The notes below the pieces were generated by a model. The model did no database searches. It was not told the DNA's origin and saw only the letters and a program-made list of their open reading frames with translations. Below are positions 23,701 to 35,159 of a stretch of DNA of 64,000 bases, in pieces. A program made the translations under genes and the position numbers. Origin of the DNA: Leucaena leucocephala (taxonomy: Eukaryota > Streptophyta > Magnoliopsida > Fabales > Fabaceae); the NCBI GenBank assembly GCA_037074615.1, contig CM073557.1, positions 16,508,501 through 16,572,500 of the forward strand, given 5' to 3'. Within the stretch, counting starts at the first letter, position 1. Each line of letters starts with the position of its first letter.

Positions 23701-25783
23701 CCTCAGCTTACTGCATCTGTAGCAACTTCCTTGACTGGCAATCAAATGATCTCTTCATGGTATCCACCATAGTTTTCATATATGTTAAGCGCTGATTTCA
23801 TGTCTGCATCTCCTAGCTTACAACTCTTCTATTTTAAATCTTCTACACATATCTTAACTTTTCCTGCTTCTTATTACCTCTTTTAAAAACTAAAGGCCCT
23901 CTAGAATATCACTATCAAAAACATCAAAAGGAGTTCATCTCTTAGAGTTGTCTTTATCTTTTATTAACATTGCAAGTCTCTCTCTATAATCTTGCATCTT
24001 GCATGCCTATACTATTGTATTAAACCTCTACAACTATCTGAGAAGAATTCTTTCTTGCAGCAAGGAATTCAATCTATGAGCTAACTTCTCAGTCATTCAA
24101 CTCTCAATGTTTATATGATTTAACTCGGATAAGTATCCATCAAATAGTTCCTCTTACCCTACTTTAACACTTTAACTTAGCCTCACACTCATCTATATCT
24201 AATTGAGGATAATGCTTCTCATAAAATTGCTCAAGAAAAGATTCCTAGGTGAGTAGTCATTCTCTTTCTGTAGAGTAACTTATATACTCTTTACTATCTC
24301 TTAACATATTCCTTTGGTTAATACTTGGTATCGGTGCCTTCTATTCTGTAAGACACTTCGAAGCTTTGGAAATTTCTTTCAAGTGATTGACCCAATTCTT
24401 TACCATTTAGAAAATTAATGTACCTTTGTATGCAAGTAGAATATGCTTATAGAGTACATTCCATAATTATACATTCTATAGTTAGATACTGTCTCCTTCC
24501 TCAGCAGATCCTGACTATCTAATACTCCTGGTATATTCTTGTCCAGATTGTGACTCCTCGATAACTTCTATTTCTAATCATCGTAAATCAATATCAGCTG
24601 CTATTACGGCTGTTGTAATAATAATATATCTTTCTTTTCCCTAGAAAACCTAAGTTACTAGGATCCCATGTATCATATGCTGCTGTTACTCCTGCCATCT
24701 GTAGTACTCTACACTGGGTCTACAGGTCTTTACATGATAGGATTTCTTCATTTGAGGAATATTAGTTCTATGTCTATTTACCATCACGTCACTAGGTAAT
24801 CCTCGATCTCATACTTGTAAACCTTCTATTTAGGAAATACTAACTTAACGAAATCATTCACAGTGTAGATCAACTCCTGGTCCTAGGGCCTCATACATCT
24901 GGCTTCCCTGTACCCCTTATTAAACCTCTAGTTGATAAACTTTAGTGAGGTTGGCACCTTTATTCTCATTGTTCCTATAGTGTCTAATCTCTACTCCTAG
25001 GGATTTTAAGTTTCATGAAATATGTTTTGCTCCCCTATCATTATCTTGAACTAACTCTTGTATCTTCACTTTCTAGATCTTGGACTGGTCAACTTCTTTA
25101 ACCTTAGATTAATCAGCTCATATTTTTATCAGCAGAGGAAATGACCCCCTATCGTTGTTACACTTAGTCCAACCACATCGTGTTAAGAAACATGAGACCT
25201 CTATGGTTTTAGCTTACTAAGACCATTATACTATAACTAGATCCTTGAAGATTGTCTTGTAAGGCTGTAAGGCTAGGGTGTAACACAACATACCCATTTG
25301 AAGGTCACTGTCACTTTTAGTCGCATCCACTATACTAGCTTATCATGACTAACATCCTCTATGTTATGTCATCGCATCTAACTCACTTGATACGTCACTA
25401 CCATATTATTCTGTGTTCTCCCATCACGACCAATCTTTGCTCATCACTTCTTGAACTCCTCTATGTACCTTAGTCACGACCCATGTCTTGGCTTGTTGGA
25501 ACCTAACTTCTCTTTAAAAATGAGTTACAACCTAAACACCTTTTCATCGCGACTTAAACTTGCATTCTCTAAACATTCTTTTCCTAAGGTTCCTTATATA
25601 AATCCTACTTTAAGTAGTGAATCAATCATCTAGGGAGGGGATCTTCTTGTTTCAATTAAGATTCAGACTTAAGTGGTACTTACTTTCTCACCAAATATCA
25701 TAACCTTAACATAATGTTAATTATTTAGGTTTAAGGTCTAGGAATATCCTATCTGATACAAGAAACTTTACTCTATACCAAAA

Positions 25784-27551
25784 TAGAATACCTTACTTTC
25801 GTACGTCTTTGAGATCATTTAGTAGCATCTAGAACCACTTATAAGATTATTCAAGTTCAAATTCAAAATCCAAAAATTTCTAACTCACAGGTACTGTTCA
25901 TGTGGTATTTTCAGATTAAGCAATGAACTTCAAAAAATCATAATTAATTATACCTTATATAATTCCATAACTAACCATTAAATCTAGTTCCATAAATAAC
26001 CATTAAATCAGATTAAGCAAAGCAAGGAATTTTAATTTAATTTCATAACTAACCATTAAATCTAGCTTATCTAAGTGTTAATTATATAGTTCTAGTTTCA
26101 ATTTATTCTTCCCCCTCAATTTCTAGATTTTGGATAGCAAGCCTACCATGGGGAAATCTCATTTTCTTTCTCTTAGAACCCTAGGTTTAAGCCTCCAAAT
26201 TAAAGAAAAATAAGTTAGGATCATAACTTACCTTGATCCCTTGCAAGCTTGATCACTAGGCTCTTTGTTTTTGCTTTTCCTTTAGGTTTGAGTGGAAATT
26301 TTGGCATAGTTTCCCTGTGATCCTTGGGAGTATGAAATTGAAGAGAATGGAGGGGTTATTTATAGCCAAATTTTGACATTCTTGAGACTAATCTGCCCTT
26401 GCAATATCTAATTATTAAACAACTTAATCCTTCCTCTCATTGTTTACTTTTGGATTAATTACACTTAATAATTATTAATTTAATTCTTATATTATTTTCT
26501 TATAATAAGCACATGGGATAAGCTTTTCTGCTTGCTCTTAGTGCCATGTGGAAGGTGTGGACCCTACTTAGGACACCTTGCATGCCAACTCACATTATAT
26601 TTTGAATTATATTTTTTTACAATAAATCTAAATCTAACTTGAGGTCGAAGTCTTACTCTTGGGCCTATTGGGCTTACCTATGACACCATGTTGGGCTTGT
26701 TTAGCCCTAAACCATATTTTTTGGCACACATTCTAAGGACTTTCCTATACCAATATCCTCCAAAATACCCTAATTTTGATATAAATTCCAAACACCTATT
26801 TTCATGGTTATGATATTTTTAGAAATCTATTCTAATATAAAATGAATTTCTTAAAAAGTCTCATAATTGTTTGAGTAGTGTTAATAAAAATTCTATACGT
26901 TTTCTTTAAATCATTTATCGATGTCTATCTTCACCTTAAATTTCATAATTAATTATAAAGGACTCCTTTTTGACTTATGTCAGTTTCATAAATTCTTATA
27001 TTAATTATAAGAATTTACTACCAAATTTTATCTTATTCTAAGGTCCAAAACATATTGTACTATTTTTAGACTTCATAAATTAATATCAATTTATCAGGAT
27101 CTTAAATCAAAATTCTGAGAGATATATCTTAACCAAATTTTATCCTCTATTTATTGGTAAAATTTGAGACCGAAATATTTTTGGGCAATTTTGGGCATTT
27201 TTTGCTCAACTTTCTATAATTACATTTTTTGCCCTTAAATTTGGCAAAATTACACTTTAGTCCCTAAAATTGTCAAATTTCATTTTAGTTCCTTTATACC
27301 AAATTTAAAATTCCAATTTGGTCATTGAAATCTCAAAACTCCATTTAGGTCCTTGAACTTTTTACTATTTATAATTTAGTCTCTAGACTTTTACTATTTA
27401 TAGTTTAGTCCCTCTAACTTTATACATTCTCACTTTCTTTGACTTAAAAATTATCTAACCATTGTCTTTTCTTCTATTTATCATTAAAATCCCTTCATAA
27501 CCTCTTTCCTCTATCAGTCTTATACAGATATAAAAAATTTAGAATGTTACA
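25784..27551 (-). repeat. 5' LTR of minus-strand G1 Gypsy element (internally deleted)
   Basis: The minus-strand LTR starts TGTAACATTC at 27551 and ends at 25784, followed by the worn primer site. It is 1,768 bp, against ~3 kb for the solo copies. A block is missing near 25940, where a short 'aaccattaaatctag' stretch is repeated, suggesting slippage or deletion. The flank after 27551 is AAATG; the matching left TSD is not present in the window. Confidence 0.8.
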
Positions 27552-27578
27552 AAATGCTATGGAGAATAAGAAAGACTC

Positions 27579-27872
27579 ATGTTGACAAATTGTATCTTTA
27601 AGTTAGAGCAGGAGACTAAACATGAGAACTTAAATGCTTTTGTTACTAAAATCTCTAACAACTTGAGTAAACAACTAACAAATAGTACTAGTTATATACC
27701 CTCCAACATAATGATAAATCATAAATCTTTGAATGTAATCATGCTGAGAAGCGGTAAGAAAATTAGAGCTAAAAAAGTACAATTCGAAGATAACGAAGAG
27801 TATGAAGAACTAGTTGATAAGGAAATAAAAGTTGAGTCTCCTTCTAGTAACATTGCTCAAGAAACTTTCTAA
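27579..27872 (+). pseudogene. Athila/Tat-like gag remnant
   Basis: A 97-codon open stretch ending at TAA 27870-27872, with continuing protein-like sequence after the stop. The motif LNVIMLRSGKKI resembles the conserved 'NVxxVTLRSGK' segment near the end of gag in Athila/Tat Gypsy elements. The first ATG at 27579 is simply the first Met after the G1 LTR boundary, so the 5' part of gag has been lost or displaced by the G1 insertion. It would have encoded a capsid-type structural protein. Identification rests on one short motif plus the Athila-like LTR and primer site downstream. Confidence 0.5.
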
Positions 27873-27954
27873 GTTAAGAAAGAAACATCTACTGAATCTA
27901 AAAGCCTACAAGAAAATAAGCTCAAGAAACTTCCTAAGTTAATAGGTATGACAT

Positions 27955-28325
27955 AGTTATGAAGTATGATGATGATTTTAATTTTCTACCTTCCTCCCAT
28001 TCTTCTAATTTTTGTGCATATGAGGGTGATGTATCATGGTATATTGTTTAGAAATAGATAGCTGGCTTTCCCTTTCGCATGATTTTGATGCATTATTTTA
28101 TTTTGATTATGATATTATTACTAATTATACACTTGATAAGCTTGAGGAAGGTGTTCTTGTTGTATTGCCAGGACCCAAGGAATCACAGGATGAAATAAAA
28201 GTTACCATAATAATCGAGGAAGTTTCTCTAGCACAACAAAATGCCATTGCAAAGAAAATAAGGCATATGACCGAGCCCAAACCATTACAAATAATGCCTA
28301 CCATTCAGGAGGATGAAAATTAGGG
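27955..28325 (+). pseudogene. Unidentified protein-like sequence, copy 1 (frameshifted)
   Basis: It matches the open frame at 40725-41144 over ~120 residues. This copy has a stop at 28048-28050 and a frame change near 28035; the better part is the frame 28036-28323. Shared features: an acidic DDDFN...LPSS start, a WLSLxHDFDA segment, a VLPGxKES segment and a basic end, AQQNxIAKK. I do not recognise the family. It lies between the gag remnant and the Athila-like LTR, so it may be part of that element, although the second copy is not next to any LTR of this kind. Confidence 0.45.
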
Positions 28326-28329
28326 TGTT

Positions 28330-29141
28330 GATAAGGATGAAATATTATCATATGATTTGTCATCTGATAAATACTTAATCATTGATGGTTACATTCTAAT
28401 TCATCATATTGAATCAAGACTCTTACTTAAATGAGTCTTATTGATTTTATTGGATGTAAGAAATACATGAGTTCTTATATATCTTATAGAGTTATGACAT
28501 CTAGTATCTCTATTACTAACCTTGCACACTTGAATGATTTTCACTGCTTTAAGTATTTTCATTCTTGTCCCATACTTAGAGTTGGCAAAAACATTACTTA
28601 GAGTTGGAAAAGGTGTTGCTTGTGTTTTGTGTTTTGTCAATTCTCTTACAGGTGCCTCACTTAGGAAAAATTGTATGGTGATTACTATATCCCTTATATT
28701 AGGGATCCTCCAATTGATATGGATCACCCACTACCAAGGAAGAATAATGTAGGAGAAGGAGTTACAATGAAGAAAAGCATTTTTTTTATATAGGATGAGA
28801 ACTTCTCTTACAAGAGTTTAAAGAAATTTCATCCTTAATGTTGTCCCTTCCCTTTCTTTCCTGTTCACCTTTTGATTTATTGAGCTTTATTGTTTGAAAT
28901 AAGTGTGGTAGAGGGACTATCCTAGTAGTAAAAGGTAGAATAAGTTAGATTTATTGCTTTATTTATTTTAACAATTTCTTAGAATATGTTGCATTTTAAG
29001 GATTTATTAGCTTATGTTATTTTTTCTTTGAATAAATCTCCCCTTTAACACACGTCTCTTTAATCATCTCCCCTTCTCTCTTTAATATATGCTTTAGTGT
29101 TATGTTGAGGACAACAAATGGTTTAAGTGTAGGGGAGGGAT
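28330..29141 (+). other. 3' internal region of Athila/Tat-like element
   Basis: No convincing coding sequence; frames at 28404-28727 (minus) and 28534-28752 (plus) have no known domain. It ends in 'ttaagtgtaggggaggga' (29123-29140), a polypurine-tract-like sequence at the edge of an LTR, as is usual in Tat/Athila elements. Confidence 0.45.
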
Positions 29142-32092
29142 TGTGATTGCTTTTTTCGATTTGTTTGTCATTGCTTGGGTTGTCATTGATATAAAATAAT
29201 TTGAAAAATTTTAAAAAACTTGTTAGACTTTTAAGCTAAATTGAATGAGCAATTTGCTGCTATATTTTCCATCTTATAACTTGACTTTTGCAATCCTTTG
29301 GCTTTGTTTTCAAATCCTTATTGCTTTATGCATATGAACATTGACATGTCTAGGTAAGAATATATTTTGATTTGAGTAATTTTTATTCTTAGTTTATTAA
29401 CATAGTGGAGTGCCTTTGGGGTAATATTATTAACCTTATTTCATAGCTTGATTTTAGAAAGGAAACATCTTATAAAAAGCCTTGTTGGAAGTATTTTTTA
29501 GCCTTAATTTTCTTTCTCATCTTATTTGATTTCTACCTAGTTTTGGTTAACCTCTAGAACTTGTCTAGATTCTTTTTCAAAGTTGTATTAATACCTAGAT
29601 TTATAAGCATGATAGGGTATTCATTCTAAACCCTATTACCCAAACACAAGCTATCTCGACTAACCTTTACTTACATGTTTGAGCCTATCACTTTCATTTC
29701 ATTCCATTGATTTTGAACAAGTACTTTGAATGAGTTACATTATATTCTTCATGATTAAATATGCACTATTGATATTGCTATCTATATCTTTTAGCCATAT
29801 AAAAAAAAAAGAAAAAAGTAGAAACTAAAAGAGAAAAGAAGTAGAAAAGGCCAAGAAAGAAGTTTAAAAAAACAAAGAGAGAAAAAGAAAAGAAAAGAAA
29901 AATAACAAGGAATAAAGTTTAAAATAAGGCATCCATTGATTGTTGAATATTGAAGATTGGTTCTATTAGCACATTGGTGTTCATTTTATGGTCACATTGT
30001 AGCTCACTTTGAGTTTATTCTTATCACTCATGCATTTAACTTGTTCTAAATTCTATTTTATCTATTCATTAACCTTTCACCAACATTATAGCCCTACAAA
30101 GTCCTTTTGATCATGAATCTATGGCATGTTAGTGATGGAGATCATATAATCTTTATAAGCCTATGGTAGGTACTAATATAGGAGGATTAAGTGAAAATTT
30201 CCTATATTTGACAGTTAAGTGAGACAGTTATAGCTATGAGAGCTCTATTATGTTCCCCTTCTTCTATCTTGTTATGTCTCTTGTGTTAATTTCTTTGAAC
30301 CTAAGCATTCCATGACTATTGATTGATTAGGGATAGAGGCTACTTGAGTTGATTGCATATTTTGCTCAATAGTGCAAAAATCTAAGTATGAAGGCGTTGA
30401 CAAACCCATATTATATATATTCATATCATTTTAATAGGTTTTTATTATTATTCTGATCCTTAATTATATTATTTTTGCACTATTTGGATTAATATGCTGT
30501 ACATTGAATTAATGCTTAATAATGGCATAATTATCATATTTTTATGATTTTTCTAAAGTAATTATTTTTAGAATATAAAGTATTACATTATTATAATTTG
30601 TATTTTAGGTAATTGAGAGAAATCAAAAACTACAAATGACAACAAAGGACCATAAATTTAGAAATTGCATTAGATGACCCACTAGCTAAACTTTGCAATT
30701 TGGCCCATTAGTTTTTTTTGTTATTCCTTCCTTCAACTTTTAAAGGAGTGTGCATGCATAGCCAAAGGAGGACAGCCGCGAGAACCATTCACCTCCAACT
30801 TCCTTCACCTTACTATGTCCTTCACTTTCATTCACCTCACTCTATCCTTCACTTTCATTCACCTCACCTACTCTATAGCACACCACCAGCGATGGTACAC
30901 CTCCAGCCGTCTATACACCCTCTCTACTCATCTCTCCATCATCTAGACCACAGTAGCACCTCTAGAAGACTTGAAACCTTCTATTCCCCATTCAAGTTGC
31001 TATCAACCATCCACCTCACACCCATCACTTATGGCCTCCACTATCGCGCCATCTCACGCAAACATAACAGCTAAGAGGAGTAGTAGCCATTAAAGGAGAC
31101 AGAGGCTAGAACAACAACAACGTAAGCCATGACAATAGAGAAAAAAGTAGAGCAGCGACATCACAAAGTAGCGATAATAAACACGACGGCTCTAATGATG
31201 CAGTGACTATAATAATGGTGGCAACGTCTTTAATGGCTAGATGTGACTAAGCATCCTAATTCTCCTAATCAATAGTAAAATCATGCGCTTGAATCTCAAA
31301 ATGGAAGTTTAAATTACTGTAATTTTTACCTATTAATTATCTTATGATTTCTAGATTTTAGGATAATTTTATAATTATTGGGAATTTTATTTATATTTAT
31401 TGAGGATTATTGTTTAGTATTTGATATTGAGATTATTATAACTTAATTTCATTACTCTGTTTTGGGTCAGAACTTTTTATTAAAGTTTCAGTGAATATTT
31501 AGTTATTTTTTAAGGTGCCTTGAATTATTGGATCATTGTATTTTTTGCTGATTGTAGTCTTACTTTTATGAATTATTAAGTTTTGATTGAGCTAGTTTTT
31601 AATATTCTTAGTCTCAATTTATTATTTTGGTGATAGTTAATAGATTGAAACTTTAAAAAATATTATGACAATTCGAGGTAGTTTGGTTATTTGATTAAAA
31701 ATTTAATTATAATTTTTTATTCATTATTTTTAACTCCCAATTATGTTGAAGCTATAATTGCTAGTACTATTGAAGCTATAATTTCATTATTTTTTAACTC
31801 CCAATTCTTAATCTCATTATTGATTACTTGTGCATTCATCCATTTTCCATTCATTATCCATTTTATCAAAAATACCAAAAAAAAATTATGCTTAATTTAA
31901 TTCATTGTACTTTTAGTGATAGCTAATCAAATCAAACTCATTTTCTAGCTTAAGCTACATTGCATTTAGTTACTTAAAAATTTAATTTTATTTTTGAATC
32001 ATCAAAAAGAATGCCTCCATGTTATACTATACACAATCTTTAGTTTAATTTTTAAAGTAACCCCAAGACAACATTATATTTAGGTTGTTTCA
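29142..32092 (+). repeat. LTR of Athila/Tat-like Gypsy element (boundaries inferred)
   Basis: Bounded on the left by the purine tract and on the right by an Asp-tRNA-type primer site at 32095. Contents fit such LTRs: a long A/G-rich tract, a 'ttttaggtaattgagagaaatc' region and a T-rich 3' part. About 2.95 kb if both ends are right. A 118-codon plus frame (30718-31074) inside it is rich in Ser, His, Pro and Leu with no domain, so I treat it as chance. Confidence 0.45.
29799..29915 (+). repeat. Purine-rich low-complexity tract
   Basis: About 115 bases almost wholly of A and G (aaaaagaaaaaag..., gaaaagaaaagaaaaa). Such tracts are a known feature of Athila/Tat LTRs, which supports that identification. 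Confidence 0.7.
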
Positions 32093-32094
32093 AG

Positions 32095-32113
32095 TGGCGC
32101 TATTATTGAGGAG
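32095..32113 (+). promoter_or_regulatory. Worn Asp-tRNA-type primer binding site
   Basis: TGGCGCTATTATTGAGGA is a decayed form of the TGGCGCCGTTGCCGGGGA site used by Athila/Tat elements. It is followed by a T-rich leader (32270-32340) and 'aaaaattatgaatggt...' where gag could start, but the frame stops after ~17 codons. Confidence 0.5.
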
Positions 32114-32559
32114 TTAAGAAATTATTTCTCTGGTAACTAACTGTCAAGTAACATAGACTAAGATTTATTTGTTAAGCTTTTTTCCTTAGTGTTTGTCTAG
32201 TTAGTATTGCATAATTTTTGCATTTTCATTAAGAAAAAAATTAGGTTCAATTTATTCGGCTTATTTAGTTCTTTTCTTTTCTTTTTTTGTTTTATTCATT
32301 TTATTCTATTTTATTTTATTTGTTTTTCTTTTATTTTAGTCTTCTAATTTGCAGCTACATCTAATAAATAATTGTCTATTAGTGATTCTGAATAAAAAAA
32401 AATTATGAATGGTTTTAATGGTAATAATGAAAACAACATATATAGTAAGAACTTATAGCATAATGGTGAGGATAACAAAAACATAAGGGAGATTTATAAT
32501 TTCAATGTTTATTAACATTTAACTTAGATTTTTATATTGCTTACTTCACACTTTGCTGA

Positions 32560-32915
32560 CTATAGTTTATCTTTATTATAGTAAATCCAGGGGTATTGAA
32601 GGAAAATTAAATGAAACATAGAAAGGAAAATAAAATAAAAATGAAGCCTTAACGGTGGTCTTTTTTTAAAAAAAAATAGATGTTAAAAGTATAGACTGTA
32701 ACTGCGGTTAATAGAAAAATTGTCACAATATTATGAAACTTTAACGGTGGATTTTGAAAAACAACCGTTAAAGTATTACATTTTATAGTGGTTTATTAAC
32801 CACTGTTAAAAAGATATATATATATATATAACGGCAATAGAATTTATGCTAGTCAAAAAATTATCGTGAAAAAACACTTTTAACTATCCATTGTAGATAT
32901 TTTTTTCTAATAGTG
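32560..32915. mobile_element. CACTA-like non-autonomous element, right end
   Basis: The right end reads 'ttttttctaatagtg', i.e. CACTATTAGAAAAAA on the minus strand, close to plant CACTA termini (CACTACAAGAAA). Subterminal TAACGGTGG/AACCGTTA/CCACTGTTAA repeats occur in both orientations through 32650-32850, as in the subterminal arrays of CACTA elements. No CACTA left terminus was found, so the left boundary is a guess. Confidence 0.4.
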
Positions 32916-32934
32916 AATCAAGGATTTGCTATTA

Positions 32935-33490
32935 AATCAAAAGTTATATATGTACTTTATAACGTACACTAGACTGAACTCTATTTCTACTCGCACTTAG
33001 GCCTCTTACAAAGCATCTTTTTAGAATGAAATTCATCTCGCCAATGACTTTAAAATCAGTTGTTGGACTTGCGTTTGGGAGAGCTTTTAGTCCCCAATCT
33101 AACTTCTCAACCGTTATACGTTATCTTTTGGCTAATTAATATTTGGTTAACCATTTTGCAACCCGACTTATAGGTCCAAATAGACTTGTAGGATGAAGCT
33201 ACAAAAAAGTAGCTTCTTGTTACTTCTTTTTTCCCTATTTTGAGTTTTCATCTAAACAAATTTTTGTCAAATTAACTAATTTTATAAAAGTCGATCTAAA
33301 TATAAACACATTAAAATATCTAACTTTTTCTAATCTGACTTTTGAAAAATTCATATTTTAAAAAAAATAATTTATCTATCGCTAATCCAAACACACCCCA
33401 AGTCTTGTGAACTCTTAAAAGAATCACTTATATATATATATATATATAGATAAAACTCCTCTCATATAACTTCATACAACGCAAAAGTGT
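32935..33490. other. Intergenic sequence with small duplicated block and (TA)n
   Basis: 32935-33025 ('aaatcaaaagttatatatgtact...ctctatttctactc...') recurs at 37425-37510. A (TA)n tract lies at about 33430-33449. Nothing else is recognised. Confidence 0.5.
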
Positions 33491-33495
33491 TTTAA

Positions 33496-34003
33496 GGACC
33501 CGTTTGGATAAGAGTTTAAAAAAGGGTTTATGAAAAGAAAAAAAAAAAGAGTTTTTGGGCAGCTTTTAGAAAAGGCTTTTGAAGAAGAGCTTATGAAAAA
33601 AAATAATTTTGAATAAATGAGTGTTTGGATAATTATTTTCAGAAGTACTTTTATTATTGGTAAATTATGAAAAATGGTATGAGTATTAAATGAGGAGAGA
33701 TAAGAGATAAGAGGAGAGATGGAAGAGGGTATAAGAAAAGAAATGAGAGATATTATAAGAAAAAGTAAGAAAGTAGGATAGAGGAGAGATGGTGTAAGAA
33801 AAATATGGGTAATGTAGTAATTTGTTAGTTCATAAGCTCTTTTACTGTTCCATAAACTACTCTGATCAGCTTATCTAAAATCTTAGTTTTAAACTATAAT
33901 TTAGTCCAAAAACTCGTTTGAACAAATATAGCTGTTTGTTTTAAAATTTTTCAAAACCTAGGTTTTACCCAAACTTAGGTTTGGGATGTTCCCAAATAGA
34001 CAC
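33496..34003. mobile_element. Tourist-like MITE, copy 1
   Basis: Same family as the well-bounded copy at 43131-43650. It starts GGACCCGTTTGGATA and ends CCCAAATAGACAC. Inner sequence is colinear ('gtgtttggata', purine-rich 'gagagatgg', 'aactactctgatcagcttatct'). Flanks TAA and TTA do not match perfectly, so the TSD is unclear here. Confidence 0.7.
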
Positions 34004-34106
34004 TTATTCTAAAGTTAATCCAAATAGGCACGAAGTCAGAAGCTCTCTCTTGTTGGAAGTGCATGTTGTGGGTATACTATGCTTCTGTCTGGCCAATTCC
34101 CCCAAA

Positions 34107-34472
34107 CTATAAAATCGTGACCACATTAAGAACCTCCAACTGCTTCAACGGATTCACCAAGTAAAGCGAAGCGTTTTTGTTCAGCCTTACTGATTGAAGG
34201 CTCAATACCTTCAGCTTTGGAACATGCTTCGCTAGTGTTCTCGCAATCTTTAAGGTCAAATGGCAAGTGAGCTTTAGTTCTGAGAAGTTGTAGCAGTATT
34301 TGCCTATGGCTTCTAGAAAGTTACGAGCTATAAACTTTCTAGTAATTGTCAACGACTCTAGCCCTTCCCATTGCTCCATTGTTTCATTGATTCCCTTTCT
34401 TGAAAGATCTGGGAACCGTGCAGGTAGAACTAGCCATTTCAGATTACGACTCCTTCCAAGGACAAGACAAGT
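34107..34472 (-). pseudogene. F-box/LRR protein relic (At3g48880-like)
   Basis: The minus-strand frame reads back from TAG 34107-34109 past the Met at 34379 to a stop at 34473-34475, about 120 codons. The part upstream of that Met is in frame and family-like (SRNLKWLVLPARF...), so the Met is not the real start. It shows two to three leucine-rich repeat units (LESLTI, FSELKL, PKLKVLSLQS, LEVLNV) in the spacing I know from plant F-box/LRR proteins of the At3g48880 group. These are substrate-recognition subunits of SCF ubiquitin ligases. The N-terminal F-box is absent from the following 1.5 kb, and the usual C-terminal tail after LEVLN is missing, so it is a fragment of a gene normally ~300 residues long. 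Confidence is fair for the family, low for any function. Confidence 0.65.
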
Positions 34473-34617
34473 TTAATTCAGAAGATGTGTGTTTGGTATA
34501 TATATACATATGGCAGAAAGGTTATTTATGCAGAGATATAGAAGGGTTATTTACATGGTTTCAAATGATCAGGAATCATAACATTTTTAACTTCACCACA
34601 AAAATTCAAACATTATA

Positions 34618-34879
34618 CTTCCTCTAGTCCTAAATATAAGAGTTAGATAAGAAAATTATTTTTATTCTAAATATAAGATCTAATACACCTAGTTTCTCAA
34701 AAGTATAATTCTTCCCACAAAGCAGCCCTATATGATTACACATATTAAGGGAGTTTCTAATAAGGGTAGTTCAAATACATATAATTAAAAGAGAAAACTA
34801 ACACATTAAAAATAATTAACAAATTTTCTTAATGTATCCAAATTAATTAAGTAGATCTTATATTAAGGACTGGAAGTTG
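34618..34879. mobile_element. Stowaway-like MITE (262 bp)
   Basis: The left end CTTCCTCTAGTCCTAAATATAAGA and the reverse complement of the right end (CAACTTCCAGTCCTTAATATAAGA) form an inverted repeat. TA dinucleotides flank both sides (34616-34617, 34880-34881). The sequence matches the common plant Tc1/mariner Stowaway pattern 'CTCCCTCCGTCCnAAATATAAG'. No coding capacity. Confidence 0.7.
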
Positions 34880-34881
34880 TA

Positions 34882-35155
34882 TTTTAATTTGACTATAATA
34901 TTCTCTTGATTAACTTTGTAAAAACAATATGTAATTATATGTAATATTGTTATATGGCACATTGGACAACAAGCTAGAGTTAAGTAGAAACCTTGAGGCA
35001 CGCCCTTTCAGTAGTTTACATGTGCAATGAACAAATTGAACACAAAGTATAATTTAAAGAAAACTTGGTGTCACATACAAAACTACGCAAGAGTCAACTA
35101 CCTTGTTAGTAATTCTATGCTTTGGTTAATTTGATGCTAAACCGACATATAAATG
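34882..35155. other. Unassigned intergenic sequence
   Basis: AT-rich; no feature can be supported. Confidence 0.3.
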
Positions 35156-35159
35156 CTAA

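Larger units (their letters stand above)
17172..25783 (-). pseudogene. Decayed internal region of G1 Gypsy element
   Basis: Between two minus-oriented G1 LTRs. Next to the left LTR the minus strand reads a purine tract (aagggggt, 17176-17185) just before the LTR, the expected plus-strand primer. Next to the right LTR is a worn primer site (minus-strand TTGGTATAGAG, about 25770-25783), recognisable as a Met-tRNA site. On the minus strand at about 24183-24242 the frame reads FLEQFYEKHYPQLDIDECEA, which fits the retrotransposon gag domain. Frames are otherwise full of stops and I could not place pol motifs. Without the nested solo LTR and TRIM cluster it is ~4.7 kb, about right for gag-pol. Confidence 0.65.

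Noticed and set aside
30718..31074. 118-codon plus-strand frame as a host gene
   Set aside because: Low-complexity Ser/His/Leu/Pro composition, no domain, inside a probable Athila/Tat LTR.
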